Assembly (NCBI GenBank): GCA_019914995.1
Contig: CM034139.1
Location: 5,558,461 to 5,622,460, forward strand
Origin: Acanthochlamys bracteata
Taxonomy: Eukaryota > Streptophyta > Magnoliopsida > Pandanales > Velloziaceae
DNA length: 64,000 nucleotides
Direction: 5' to 3'
The notes beneath the pieces were generated by a model, which made no database searches, was not told the origin of the DNA, and was given only the letters and a program-made list of their open reading frames with translations. Shown here piece after piece: positions 11,813 through 23,349 of this stretch. Within the stretch, counting starts at the first letter, position 1. Each line of letters begins with the position of its first letter. Position numbers and translations under genes: made by a program.

Positions 11813-14800
11813 ATGATGCATACCAACTGTTTTCTATCATCCGAATTCAGTCACTGCTCTCTCGCGCGTTTTTCTTCGCCGGAATCTGCACCGTCACAGC
11901 CATGCCGCCGCCTTGTTTCTGTGATATGTCAGGCATCGTTTGCTCCTGTGTCGGCTGTGCAGACTGTTTCTATCTCGTATGACGAGATCAAGGTTTGGTT
12001 TTCTAGCTTTCGCCTTTATGTTTTCAGGTTGAATTGAATGAAGGGATTGGATTACGGATTCGTGGTTTGAGTTATTACTGTTGCGGTTTGGTGAGAACAG
12101 GATAGGACGAAGAACTTGTCGGAGAAGATTGAAGAAGGTTTTGGGCCTAAAGGACTAGGAATCGTCTCCATTGCAGATGTATGTTATTGATATGTCATTA
12201 CCTTGCTCATTTCTAACTCATAGTTGATTACTTTGTGTTGGTGGTCAATATGCATAGAATTAATTTGGATGTGGCTAAATATGTATCTGCTTTTTTTTTT
12301 TTTTCTGTCCCACTCATTTTGAATTTGAAATTCGAATTGGTTGCTACTGATTGTCTCGACACTCTCTTAAGTAGGATAGTTTATAGGTGGTCTTTTGTTC
12401 TCAGTAAATAGTTGTAAGGGAACTGTTGCTATGTGAAAGAAGTTGTGAGGAAGATTCATATGGTCATGGAATGAGTTATTACAGTGTGGTGTCAACTTAG
12501 AGCTGTAATATTATACAAAGATATCCTTATAGATGAGCATCATTTGGAATTTTCAGTGAATTGAGAAAATATTGATGATTGGAAGTGAGAAATGAAGATA
12601 AGGAATGATATGAAAAATGTAATCTCTCTATGAATGTTACATCACATGCTGCATTTTACTGGCATTTGATGCTGTATTTAACAGGGAGACCATGCTGATG
12701 GTGGCTGAGCTCTGTACATCTATTTGCTAGAAATGCTAATGCTATGTCATTGTTGGCAATAAAGCTGAATTGCCTATCTCTTTCTAGGCAATAAAGCTGA
12801 CTTGCCTATGGACTTGTTGCTCTATCGATCTAGGCCCTTGCCTAGGAACAAAATTGACAACTATATTTTAAACGCAGTATATCCTATCCCATGTTAGATA
12901 AATGATTGAATTGTATAATTTTGATATGTGTGGCCCTCTGCAGAGTGTTAGTATTTTTATATATTAATACCTTATTATCATCTCAGGTACCACTGTATCC
13001 ACAGTTACGTCAAGAGCTTCTACTTCTCTCTCCCAGGCATGCCACGTGCATTTTGGTTTTCTCATTTGTGAGATTCCATAAATTTACACAAGAAGTTTAT
13101 TCCTTTCTTTTGTTAGAGTAGCAAGACTGCCTGAAGATGTGAAGAAAAGGCTTGAGGATCCAGATAGCAGGTATAGAATGACCGCCTTATAGCATGTAGT
13201 GACCCAGTACCTGTTTCCAATTGTTCTTAAGGATAAAGTCTTTTGATGTTTCTTGAAAGAAAAGTCATGCGAAATTTCAAATCAAAGCAATTGGATGCTT
13301 TTATAGATTCTAGTTCACTTGCAAACAGACAAACTTGTATCTCTTACGGACATCTTCTCACCCCTTTCAATCTGATGTACATATGTATATGTATGAGACT
13401 AATGATACTGCTATACTAGGGCTCTATATAGCTTCCATGGGATGACACATGCATTTTGATTTGGGAATCTAATGCACTTTGTTATCTCAACTTTAGTTTG
13501 ATTATGCTTTTCCTTTAGCATTTTATCCATAAAAAGTTAGAAACCCCTCGAGATATTCATATCTTTCTTTTTTACTTATAGTATATCCTCATTGACTCCT
13601 CTGCATGCTTATGTTGCATGCTTTGACTTTGTTGCCGTATATTATTTTTAATTAACCTGCATGGTCTGGTCATTCATAATACCCGCTTAATTTATTCATG
13701 ACTACTGCGAAGTGTCTTGCACATTTTAATGTTTACTGGAAACATCATCAAAAGATGTTACTTACATGTGAATGCATGTACTTATGTCTTTTAGCGCCAC
13801 TCTAGGTATAACTTTGGGTGGAGTCATGGAAAGGAGAAACTCGAGTCTGGTAAACTTGGTATGATTCCTTTGGCTGACAAATGAATTATCTTTTAAATAT
13901 TTTCTGAGTTTTTAACTATCTGTTCCTTTTCCTTTTTTAGATGTATTCAAAGGCTCTTTCTATGCCAATCCTATATTGGACAAACCTACTGATGACACCT
14001 CCCTTATACAACGGTATGTTAGTTGCAATTCATTAGTCCTGATATGTACGTATCTAAATACTCTCGACTGTTCCTTTCTCTCCTTCCCATTATATGCCAA
14101 CCTTATCGCTTTGTTTCAGATCCTAAAATCGTCGTCAGGATCTCTCTATGCTTCATGGCTTCAGCTTTATCCATTCTATGAGGAAAGACTTTGACTTGAA
14201 AACATGTTTACCTTGTGCCTTGCTTTTTCAATCAAATGATTGATAATTATATGGCTAGCATGATTGAGGTTTACTGTTGGTTGTGAGTAATAGTTAGGTA
14301 CCTCCTTGTATACACCTTTGTATACCCATCTTTTTCCAAATCCGCCATTCATCTTTGAACACCAATCCCTATAAGGTGCATGCCATTCCATCGCAACTGT
14401 GTATCAAAGAGAAGGGTACACAAAGCGGTACCCATAGTGTTACTTGTTGGTAGTTTAGTGCATCAAATGTTGATTGTTATTATACAATTTGCTATCTAAA
14501 TCTCTGATGTAGGTACCCGTCATATTGTTCACCAAATATATGGCCTGGAGATTCTCTGCCAGAACTTGAAAATGGTAAGCTATTCTGAAACTACAGGTAT
14601 AAATTTGTGCAATGTGGATTGTCGTTATTTAACATGCATAGTTATGTTCTTTAAAAGGAAAGGTCTTTTTGGCAGCAATAAGCTTCAGAACTTGCTATTA
14701 ACAATCCATATGTTTTACAGAAAGGCCATATGTCTCCATCAATTATGAAGTGTATGCATGTCCTGCTAAATATGGTTCTTGATTGTCCTAAAATTGTTTG

Positions 14801-17800
14801 TAAATTCATTTTTTAGTATGATAGGTTATCCACCCTTTGAGTAATGTTGAGTTGGAGGTATCTGAATTCTGTCAATATTTATGATCACTATTAGCTAATT
14901 GTATATTAATAAGAAGTCCTAGAGGGAATTGTACACTATTGATTAAAAGACTGAAATCTTTACCATGATTTCCTTACTCTTCAAAATTATACAGCGTTCA
15001 AAGCTCTGGGAAAGCTAATGCTGGATGTTGGGTTGATGTTGGCATATCATTGTGATCAATATGGTGAGTTTATCCATCTTGCCTAGTGCTGAAAGTTGTA
15101 CATATATGTATTTCCATGTCCATTTATGCTTACATATAAAGGTTTTCATAAAAGAACTGTCTTCTATTTGCGTTCTGGGTATTAGTTGCACTTGCATGTA
15201 TGTTTAAGTAGCTTATTCGGTCCAACAGGGTATGTTCTGATTGGCTACCCTTTCAAACTCTTGAAGCCCAGACCATAATTACACATCTTTTATTGTTTCT
15301 TCTTGCTTTCAAATAATATGAGGATTCATGCAATTGAGCATCCTTGAGTTGATATCTTATTCTACAACTTTTATACTTTAACGACATGAATGGTTTTGCC
15401 AACTTATGTGGCCATAGTACTTCTTAAAAGACATACAAAGAACAAGTGATTTTCTTTGAGAATTATGCCTTGTGAGTCCAGATTTGTTCAGAGTACAGCC
15501 ATTTACTGGCTTTCTCAGTAACACTATGAAAAAGAGTTGAAGATATACGTGCTTGTTTACCTTTTTAACTCGATTCAGATGCCTTGTATTTATCATATGT
15601 TATCTTGTCCAAAAGCCTCTCTTTGTGATTTTGAATCTTCTTTTCTTATGTAAACCTCTTGGATAGTTATGAAGAATGACATGAGCCTTGCGACTGGAAG
15701 CTTAGAGCACATACTTCTGCGGTCTAGATGTCACAAGGGCCGTCTTCTATATTATTATCCAACACAATCGAGGTGATTATATTCCTTCAATTATTTTTGA
15801 AATGATAATCTCTTCCCAAACTGATATTCTCCGCGACTATTATCTTCTTACATGCATAATATCTATATGAACTTTTATTGCTAAATTTTCATTTTTAGTG
15901 AAATTGAGATCACAGGCAAGAGGAATTAGAATCTTTTTGCAGCTGGTATATCAACTGCTTGAGTATCTGAAGTCTGACAATCATTTTAGTCTATTTTGTA
16001 CTGATAGGAATTTTTCTAGTATTATACAGTGAATGCAAAGATGGTCTTGGGTCTACATCATCATGGTGCGGCTGGCATACGGATCATGGTTCTTTGACAG
16101 GTAATCAAGAAACTTCCCATGATGATCTTACGATACTATTTACTTTCCTTAACAAAATTACCCAGAATCTCTTACTCTGAATTTCCAGTAAGAGCCTACA
16201 AGTTGCAGCATTGTTGTTGAATAACTGTCTTGAAATTTGAAGTCCTGAATTTTCAATTTATATGGAAGATGTGAACTTTACTAAAAATCTCTCTCTCTCT
16301 CTCTCTCTCTAAACCACCCTAAAACTAAGCTTCTATGTCAGCATGATTGGAAATATACAATATTATTCTGGTTTTGGTTAATTAGCATATATTGTGTCCT
16401 GATTGCTGCATTCCATGCATGCCTGCAGTCTGTAACTGATTTTCTTTCATACCATCACTTCATTGCAGGTCTTACCTTTGGAATGTTTACGAGAAATGGT
16501 GTGAAAGTATCATGTCCAGATAGTGCTGCTGGCCTTTATGTGAAGACACGAACTGATGAAATTGTTAAAGTAATATTCTCTGTTTACAGTATTTATTATG
16601 CCTAACTCAGTGATTACTTACATGATATATTAACTATATATGTCACTTTTTTTTGGTATTTGCAAATGTACGAGATGCATTCTTGCAAAGTGCTACTTGG
16701 ACCTTTGGAGAGGGCAAGTTCTTCATGTGCTTTACTAGCATAGCCTGTGGATGTAGTCAACCATTCTTGCAAAGCAATAGTAACTCCAACAAGTGGCATT
16801 TGAATGAGAAAGTTGTTGTTTCAAATTTTGTTAACAAATCCTTAGCATGTGAGCTACTGTAACGTTGATGAAGATGTAATCTTGAAGCTGCATATCTTAA
16901 ACTGATAAGCTGATATTTTTAAATGTAGCCAGCAGAAATTGACTTGAAAATTTCTTATTGAACCACAAATTGTATCATGCAAATGAATATTTAATTCAAA
17001 TACTGAAGGTTGTCTATGGAGAGAATGAAGTTGCATATCAAATTGGAGAAACGACTGAAATACTATCACGAGGTAGACTCTGTGCAACTCCACACTGTGT
17101 ACGAGTAAGTTTCCTTTAAGAAACTTTTAGTATTTAGAGTTTGAACAACAACATGAAGTCTTTTAGTTCATGCTAGCTGTTAGATAGAATCAATAGAATT
17201 AGTGTAAGTTAATCATCCTGAACATTGTTGTATGGATTAAATGAATAATAATCACTAGCACAAACAGAGGAAACTCAAACTATACCTCATAGGTTTTGTG
17301 TTCCATGTATTTTACTAACATTAATTCATAACTAATGGAAATTGAAACTTGGAAGATTATTGTTTATTTATGATGGAAATTGGAACACAAACTTTGAGAG
17401 TAATAATATTTTTTATAATCAAGTTCCTTATTTTTGTCTATGAAAAGAGACATTAACTTACTTTTCTATTGTAATCTACTAAATGGTACTTTTGTTGCCC
17501 TTTCCGTCTAATAGGCACCTAATGCTGAGAAGGCTTTTGGGGTGGACCGTTCAACTTTTGCTCTCTTCATGCAACCAGACTGGTATGTTTTAAAAATATC
17601 TCTACTATATGTCCAATTGTTTCACACATACTTGCTTTCTGTTTCCTAGGTCAATTAATGAACTATAAACTAAATTATCAATGGTGAACCTTTAATTAAT
17701 AAAATAATTGAAAAGGTTAGCGTCCTTAGAACTTTTAATTAATAGAAGACCTTTTCAATATTCAAAGCAGAGAGTATGTGTAATATCACTTGTATGAAGT

Positions 17801-18443
17801 TATGCAATTGTCTCTGACTTGTAATCGGTTGGCGCACAGCTTGATTCACATTCAGGCCTTCAACAATATTCCTTGTTATTTTGGGTACAGGTCTCAATTT
17901 TCTTTTTCAGATGATAGATACAGGTTCTTTATTAGTAACGATAAATAAGGCAGTTGGATGATGCTCAGCATTTTATCCATGTTCTATGGTTGAGTTGCGT
18001 AACATTGATTTCACCTTTTCATAGGGATGAGCATCTAAAGTTTCCAAGAGAGGTACATCATCATAAGGAGGTAAGTAATCTTGAAATGGTTCTGCTGTTT
18101 CTTTCAGAAATTTCTGTTAAAAATATGATAAACAAGCTGTCCGACAAGCTCAACCTTTTACTGGGTTAGATCAGAGGGTGAGGATTCGTGAATGCTGCAG
18201 TCAATTAAAATGTTACAGTAATTGAAATCCATAGCTCTTCGCCAATGAGTTCCAACTCCTAACTGTCCAAACAAATGGTGCATCAGCTTTCTTCAAATTA
18301 GTTCACTGCTTTGCGTATCACTTGCCATCCTATTTCAGTTTTTCTTGATATACAGCAACCTCTTCTTGCAGCTGATCCCACCTGGCAGAACCCTTTCTTT
18401 TGGAGCGTATTCTGAGAAGCTTGTAAAGAAATATTATTATTGA
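11813..18443 (+). CDS. 2-oxoglutarate/Fe(II)-dependent oxygenase superfamily protein (IPNS-like), substrate unknown
   Basis: Exons: 11813-11992, 12101-12178, 12987-13036, 13117-13170, 13806-13858, 13941-14013, 14513-14574, 14995-15063, 15667-15772, 16030-16100, 16469-16569, 17009-17104, 17515-17582, 18025-18070 and 18372-18443, giving 392 residues. It belongs to a plant group resembling isopenicillin-N-synthase folds, with no assigned substrate that I know. Iron ligands are visible: His258 and Asp260 in GWHTDHGSLTG and His328 in ATPHCVR; the co-substrate anchor is Arg343 with Thr345 (DRSTFALF). Other family blocks are YNFGWSHGKEK, FYANP and LIPPGRTLSFGAYSEKL near the C terminus. The first 50 residues are Ser-rich, basic and unlike the rest, so plastid targeting is likely but unproven. 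Intron 3 (13037-13116) is GC-AG. Stop TGA is at 18441-18443. Confidence 0.9.
16291..16310. repeat. (CT)n microsatellite in oxygenase gene intron
   Basis: A pure run of about ten CT repeats lies inside the intron between exons 16030-16100 and 16469-16569. Confidence 0.85.
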
Positions 18444-19132
18444 TGTGTCTAGGAGCTTTTATAAACAATACAAGGCACAATTCTTTCTGTACAGTTCCGT
18501 GAAAAGGGGACACATAACTTTCACTGAATATACGTGCTTGGCAGTGGTCTTCAACAAGTTTCCAAAACAATGCAGGGGGAAGAGACGAAGTAAAAACCGG
18601 CTCAATCTGTAATAGTATGGTCTTTGTTACAAAAAATGTAGGTATGAATGGCTGCCTGTAAAGGGACTTTGTTGGATTCTTTTCCATGTTGAAGTTGTGA
18701 TGTGACAATTATCCTGTTTGGCTTCTAGAAGTAGCACAGTTCTGTCTGTGCAAAAGTGATGTATTGGAAGATGTTCGAAGCTAGAATAAGCCTTTCCTAA
18801 ACAATTATGTACATCTGCCATGTAGAAATGAAGGATTCAAGAAACCAGATATTAACTGATTATCTGGATGTTTTACAGTTTGATGTCTTGATTTCATGCC
18901 TATCGCAAAGTCATTTCTTTGAGAGCTATACCAGAGAGAGAGAGACAACAATACCACAGAAGTGGGAGAGAGAGAGAGAGAGAGAGAGAGAAGGTTCATG
19001 TATAAAACTGATTAAGATTACAATTCTTTTACTCTAAAACTGAAGGGGGCCAAGTGGCGACCTAATCCTCAGGAACCAGTACGCTAAATACACTGTAGTC
19101 AATTGATGAATAAGTAGTGAAAACAATGTGAC
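18444..19132. other. Convergent 3' region between oxygenase and UDP-sugar transporter genes
   Basis: ORFs on both strands here are short, overlap each other and show no protein family. The region is best read as the two 3' UTRs. A GA microsatellite (about 18967-18990) lies in the middle. Confidence 0.5.
18967..18990. repeat. (GA)n microsatellite
   Basis: An uninterrupted GA run of about twelve repeats; a shorter GA run lies about 25 bp before it. Confidence 0.85.
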
Positions 19133-21243
19133 TCATGCCCCTTTTTTCTTCTTTTGGGCATGTGCATTTTGAATCTTCCTCCACTTGAGGAGTATTTGGT
19201 AGGAAAGACCAGAGAAAACCATCAATACACAACCCCATTGTTTCACAGAGAGGGGGTTGCCACTTAGTAGAGAGGAAACCACGATGCTCACAAACTTGCG
19301 GGTTGTTGTTATGGTAGTGTTGGCAAGGGAACCAAATTGGCTGATGGTAAGAAAGATGAAATTCTGTCCTACAGCACCACAAAGGCAGTACATGAGAATG
19401 TCCCATGCCGCCTCAGGATGCTCCTTGCAGAAGTTCACTGCCTCGTACCCACTCCCATGGGGCCAACCAAACATGTATACAAGATTGTAGATTGTGCCCC
19501 AAAGATTCATCCCTAGCATAATATCCCAAGCTGATGTCTTTGGGTATCTGCGAGGAAAAGGAAGATGCTTACAAAAGGTTTCCAGCAAACATGTAATGGT
19601 CTTCGCTTATTTTTTTTTCCAAGTAACAGCCTGTTCTGTAACATATTACCTAGCCGATATAGAATCTTGTGTTGAATTGGTGAAACCATCAAATGCCAAG
19701 TTCAGAAAGCATAAAGCATAACCAAGGGGTGCATTAGGATGGGCAAGTTTGCTTATTGTCTTGGAACTTGTCTGAAATTAACCAAAAACAAGCTCGTCAT
19801 ATATGCCTGTTAAAGCAGTCTTCTATTTAACAAAATCCTAAATTTTGGAGGGTTAGGTCCCTCCCTTCACTACTGGGTGGTGTTCAGAATAGTAATCATA
19901 AGAAGAAGGAAAAAAAAACACTAACCTTCAAAAGTGCAAATGCTGATACACCTCCAGCAACGAGGAAGGTGCAAACAAACTCCAGGACGGTGTACTTCAC
20001 TCCATATACGAGTGTTCCCATCAGCATCACTGCACATCAATCACAAGCCAAATATGTTGATTAGGACAACCATCAAGCTGAAATCCATGAATAATGAAAT
20101 ACTTTTACCAATAAACTACTACAAGAAAATACAATGACCAGCTGCAGCTACTTAAACATCTTGCATAAATAAACTTGTCAGCATTCAAAATTGGCGTATC
20201 ATGCATAAATGAAAGCAGTCTTTTGCTCTAAAATATAGTTTCTAAATTGTTTCTAGAGTAACCAGAAAAAGCAAGGCAGTCCAATCAGCTTTTACAAAGG
20301 ACTTTACAGAAGAGAACTCACCAGGAATCATCTTCGAGGATTTTGCAAGAACCTGCCATGCCGAATGAATAGTAACATTAGAGATGCATATGAGATGTGC
20401 AAGCACTAAGTGACTAGCTTTTCTACGATCAGTGAAAGACAAGTATGAAATAACTTCTGCTATTCATATAAAAGGCAAAATCTATACACCCAATATTCTT
20501 CATTTCTGCTGCCCTTCCCTCCACCAATAAGAAACTAAAAGCCATAATTAGACAAAACGTAAATCGAATCTTTCATTTCTTAACAGTTCTACCTCTCCAC
20601 CCTACTACCACAGCAATCTCACTGAAGAATTAACATGATTGACAGTGTAACAATCCAAGATCATGCATCCTCGATTAACTATACATACATAAACATTTCC
20701 AAAAAGGGAAAATTTTCACCTGAGCAGGATAACTGATATACTTGAGAGCCTCAATTCCCATAGCAGGCCCAATGGTGTTAGTAATACTAGCACTCCAGTA
20801 ACTCCACCAAGGCGCTCCACCTCTTGATCCCCCCGACCACAACTTGATCACTTCATTTTTTACAAACAGTAAAATTCTCAAACTTCACCACAAAATTTAT
20901 AAAAAAAACATTCAAAACTGAATTATTAAGAAAAACAAAATCTTACTTATCAGAGACCAAATGAAGCAGATAACATTCTGAGCAAGATTAAGGAACGCAA
21001 GGTGCTCGAACCTTTTCTCATCTGGATCGAACCGTTTCGTTGACCTGCGATCCCCCAATACATTTTCAAACTCAATAAATTTTATAGAACCAGAAAATTG
21101 TTTGTTTTACTTCTTGGTGTTTCTTACAATGTTTCTTGGAGAACGCCTTGGGTGATATAAGCCGACCAGATCCCGACAACACAGAACACGAGAAGCGCGA
21201 CTCGGCCTAATCCGCCATCACAGCCGCCGGCCTTTGCTTCCAT
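19133..21243 (-). CDS. UTR3: UDP-galactose/UDP-glucose transporter, ER (UTR1/UTR3 type, SLC35B1-like)
   Basis: A multi-spanning nucleotide-sugar transporter that brings UDP-sugars into the ER lumen, where they serve glycosylation and glycoprotein quality control. Minus-strand exons: 21128-21243, 20947-21044, 20720-20850, 20322-20352, 19926-20029, 19650-19771 and 19133-19547, in phase, giving 338 residues. Hallmarks are YITQGVLQETLSTKRF, FEHLAFLNLAQNVICF, GAPWWSYW, GPAMGIEALKYISYPAQVL, LAHPNAPLGYAL and SLANTTITTTRKFVS. The protein ends in KKKKGA, with lysines at -3 and -4: a classic KKXX ER-retrieval signal. Family length is about 330. The promoter (about 21391-21420) holds an unfolded-protein-response element. 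I cannot separate UTR1 from UTR3 without alignment, so the symbol is the closest guess. Confidence 0.93.
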
Positions 21244-21347
21244 TGAACGATTCTCCGCCGAGTCTCGCCGGATCGGCGGAGCTTTGTTTCTCTATCTAAA
21301 CAAGCTCTTCGTTATTTTTGCCGCGTCTCGAAACAGTAGGGTGGTTG

Positions 21348-21420
21348 CTTTATTTATCTAGAGAGAGAAAGAACACGAAAGCGTCAGTTTGATGACGTGG
21401 CTTGATTTTATTGATTGGAA
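21348..21420 (-). promoter_or_regulatory. Promoter of UDP-sugar transporter with UPRE/ERSE-like element
   Basis: 21391-21400 reads GATGACGTGG, which matches the UPRE/XBP1-type site GATGACGTGK exactly. On the minus strand the adjacent bases read TCAAT, nine bases, CCACG, one mismatch from the ER stress element CCAAT-N9-CCACG; a true CCAAT lies four bases further out. A TATA-like AT stretch at about 21350-21358 is 35-45 bp closer to the gene. Binding by ER-stress bZIP factors is inferred from family knowledge. Confidence 0.6.
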
Positions 21421-22008
21421 GGTAAAGAGTGAGAGCTCATTGGTTCCAGGGACGTAAACTTCAGTGGCGGATTATTGAGCCTGATTTCATGGGCTTAGAT
21501 ATTGGGCTGGGGCCAATTGTCGTAGGGTACTCAGGAGCGTAGATGAAGAAATTATCAGTGCACCGACTCGCGATAAGGGGTTAAAATATATTTGGAAACA
21601 TATTAAATTTGGAATCCTAAATACGTACAATACTCTATTCCAAACTGATCTATGAATTAGCGTTAAAATATATTTAGCATTACTTGTAAATATTTTTTTA
21701 GTATAATTTTTATATCATATTTCTAATAAAATTTTAAAATATTTTATATAATTTTTAAAAAATTTTAAAAAGTATAAAAAAATTGACTTATAAAATCTAA
21801 CTTATGATTACTTATTTTTTATTTTTAAACTTAAAAATAAAATTCAATTTCGTAAATAATAATATTGTTTATTAAAAAAATTTTTAAATTCAAACATTAT
21901 TTAAGAGAATGATTTACAGTACATTTCTTCAATTTTTTTTCAAATTTACGTTTTATAATAAAATTTTTATATTTCTACATAGTTTATTAACAAATTTACG
22001 TAATAAAA

Positions 22009-22018
<10 letters not shown>

Positions 22019-22040
<22 letters not shown>

Positions 22041-22042
22041 AT

Positions 22043-22073
<31 letters not shown>
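22019..22073. repeat. Compound microsatellite (AT)n then (TTTA)n
   Basis: About eleven AT repeats run directly into about eight TTTA repeats. Confidence 0.9.
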
Positions 22074-22317
22074 TAAAAAATATTTTTAAAAATTAATTTC
22101 AAAATACTCTGAAGCTTGGTGATCAGAGAAAGTATTCATAAGCTGCCTCCTATAGTAACCAATCCTAACATATGCATCTCGAAAAATTACCGCAAACTCT
22201 CGCTCCTCTGTACCCACGCTGCTCTACTGATGAGTTGTACTTGTACGTTCCACAGCTTCCGCAGCATGCTATCAATGCTGTCCTAGAAAACGCTGCAGTT
22301 TACAAATAACGTCTAGA

Positions 22318-22560
22318 GGTTATTTAGAAGTTATTTTACAATAAATATTTTTTAAAATAAAAAATATTTTTCTTTTTTTAAAAAATAAGTTTTATTTTTT
22401 AGTTTCAAAAAATAATAAATATATATATATAAGTTTTTATTATGTAAAATTTTTTTTTATTTGTTAAAATTTTAAATAAATTTTCCTAAATATTTATAAA
22501 TAAATATTTAACAATATAAAATTAAAAATTTAAAAATTATTTTTTTGATAAGTTAAATCA
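22318..22560 (+). repeat. AT-rich repeat, probable member of family A (MITE-like)
   Basis: It shares the family A layout: an early poly-purine/pyrimidine stretch, an AATAATAAATAT block, TTATTATGTAAAAT, then the core AAATAAATTTTCCTAAATAT followed by TTTATAAATAAATATT. It ends in TTGATAAG like the better copy ending near 47081. The outer ends are degraded. Confidence 0.45.
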
Positions 22561-23349
22561 ATAAATACAATCTTTTAGTAATGTTAGCCATCAAGGACAA
22601 AAACTAGCTACAGCATGATTTAATTCTGATATAATTTATGAACGTTTTAAGGCCATGATTAGTTAAAGCATTAGGGACAATCATTTGGTGCTACTGCTAG
22701 GATAGTAGAAAGATATTCAGGCAGCATTGTAGTGTAGTTAGTAATCGGCGAAAACTATGGTGACGTCAGAATAAATTGAAAAGAGATGATCGAGAACTTC
22801 CGACGAAGTAGACGGTTGTGATACATTCCCAACTCGTTCAGCCATTTGCTGCATCCTGATTTTTGACCTTAATCCTAATTTAGGAATTTTCTCATCACAG
22901 CTCTCAGCCGGATTTTAAAAATGGAGGCTGCGAAAGTTGGATTTTAAAAATCGGGGTTAATAGATGGATTATTCAAAGATGAAAATTTTGGGGTGCGATT
23001 AAGTCGGCCCAACTTATTCTGTTCATTGTAGATTTTTTGGGCTGTGAAGTTTCCAAGCCCAATTTTGCATAACAAACCAAGGTTATAATTTTCATAATAT
23101 ATTCTCTAATTATACTATTAAGCTTTCAAGGGCCCAATTTTGCTGTAATATATGACATTCAAACACAATAATAGTCAAACATCATAATAGTGAACAACTT
23201 TTGCAAATTATGAAACTGAAAAAGGTCGAACCGTGGAAGACTAGTAGTATCACTTGCTTCCGTTCAGACATCGCGGCCGGCGGTGATAATCAAAACTTCG
23301 ATTTGAAACTTTTCCCGCCAAATGTTAATCAATCTCTTTCTCAAATCTT

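Larger units (their letters stand above)
21421..23349. other. AT-rich upstream region between divergent transporter and PPR genes
   Basis: No gene is visible. It contains long A/T-only blocks (about 21590-22090 and 22320-22560), a compound microsatellite at about 22019-22073, and a probable copy of repeat family A. The last 130 bp before 23350 are less AT-rich and should hold the PPR gene's start site, but I see no clear TATA box. Confidence 0.5.

Noticed and set aside
18298-19037. Several overlapping ORFs on both strands between the oxygenase and transporter genes
   Set aside because: No domain, weak starts, overlap with 3' UTRs and a GA microsatellite.
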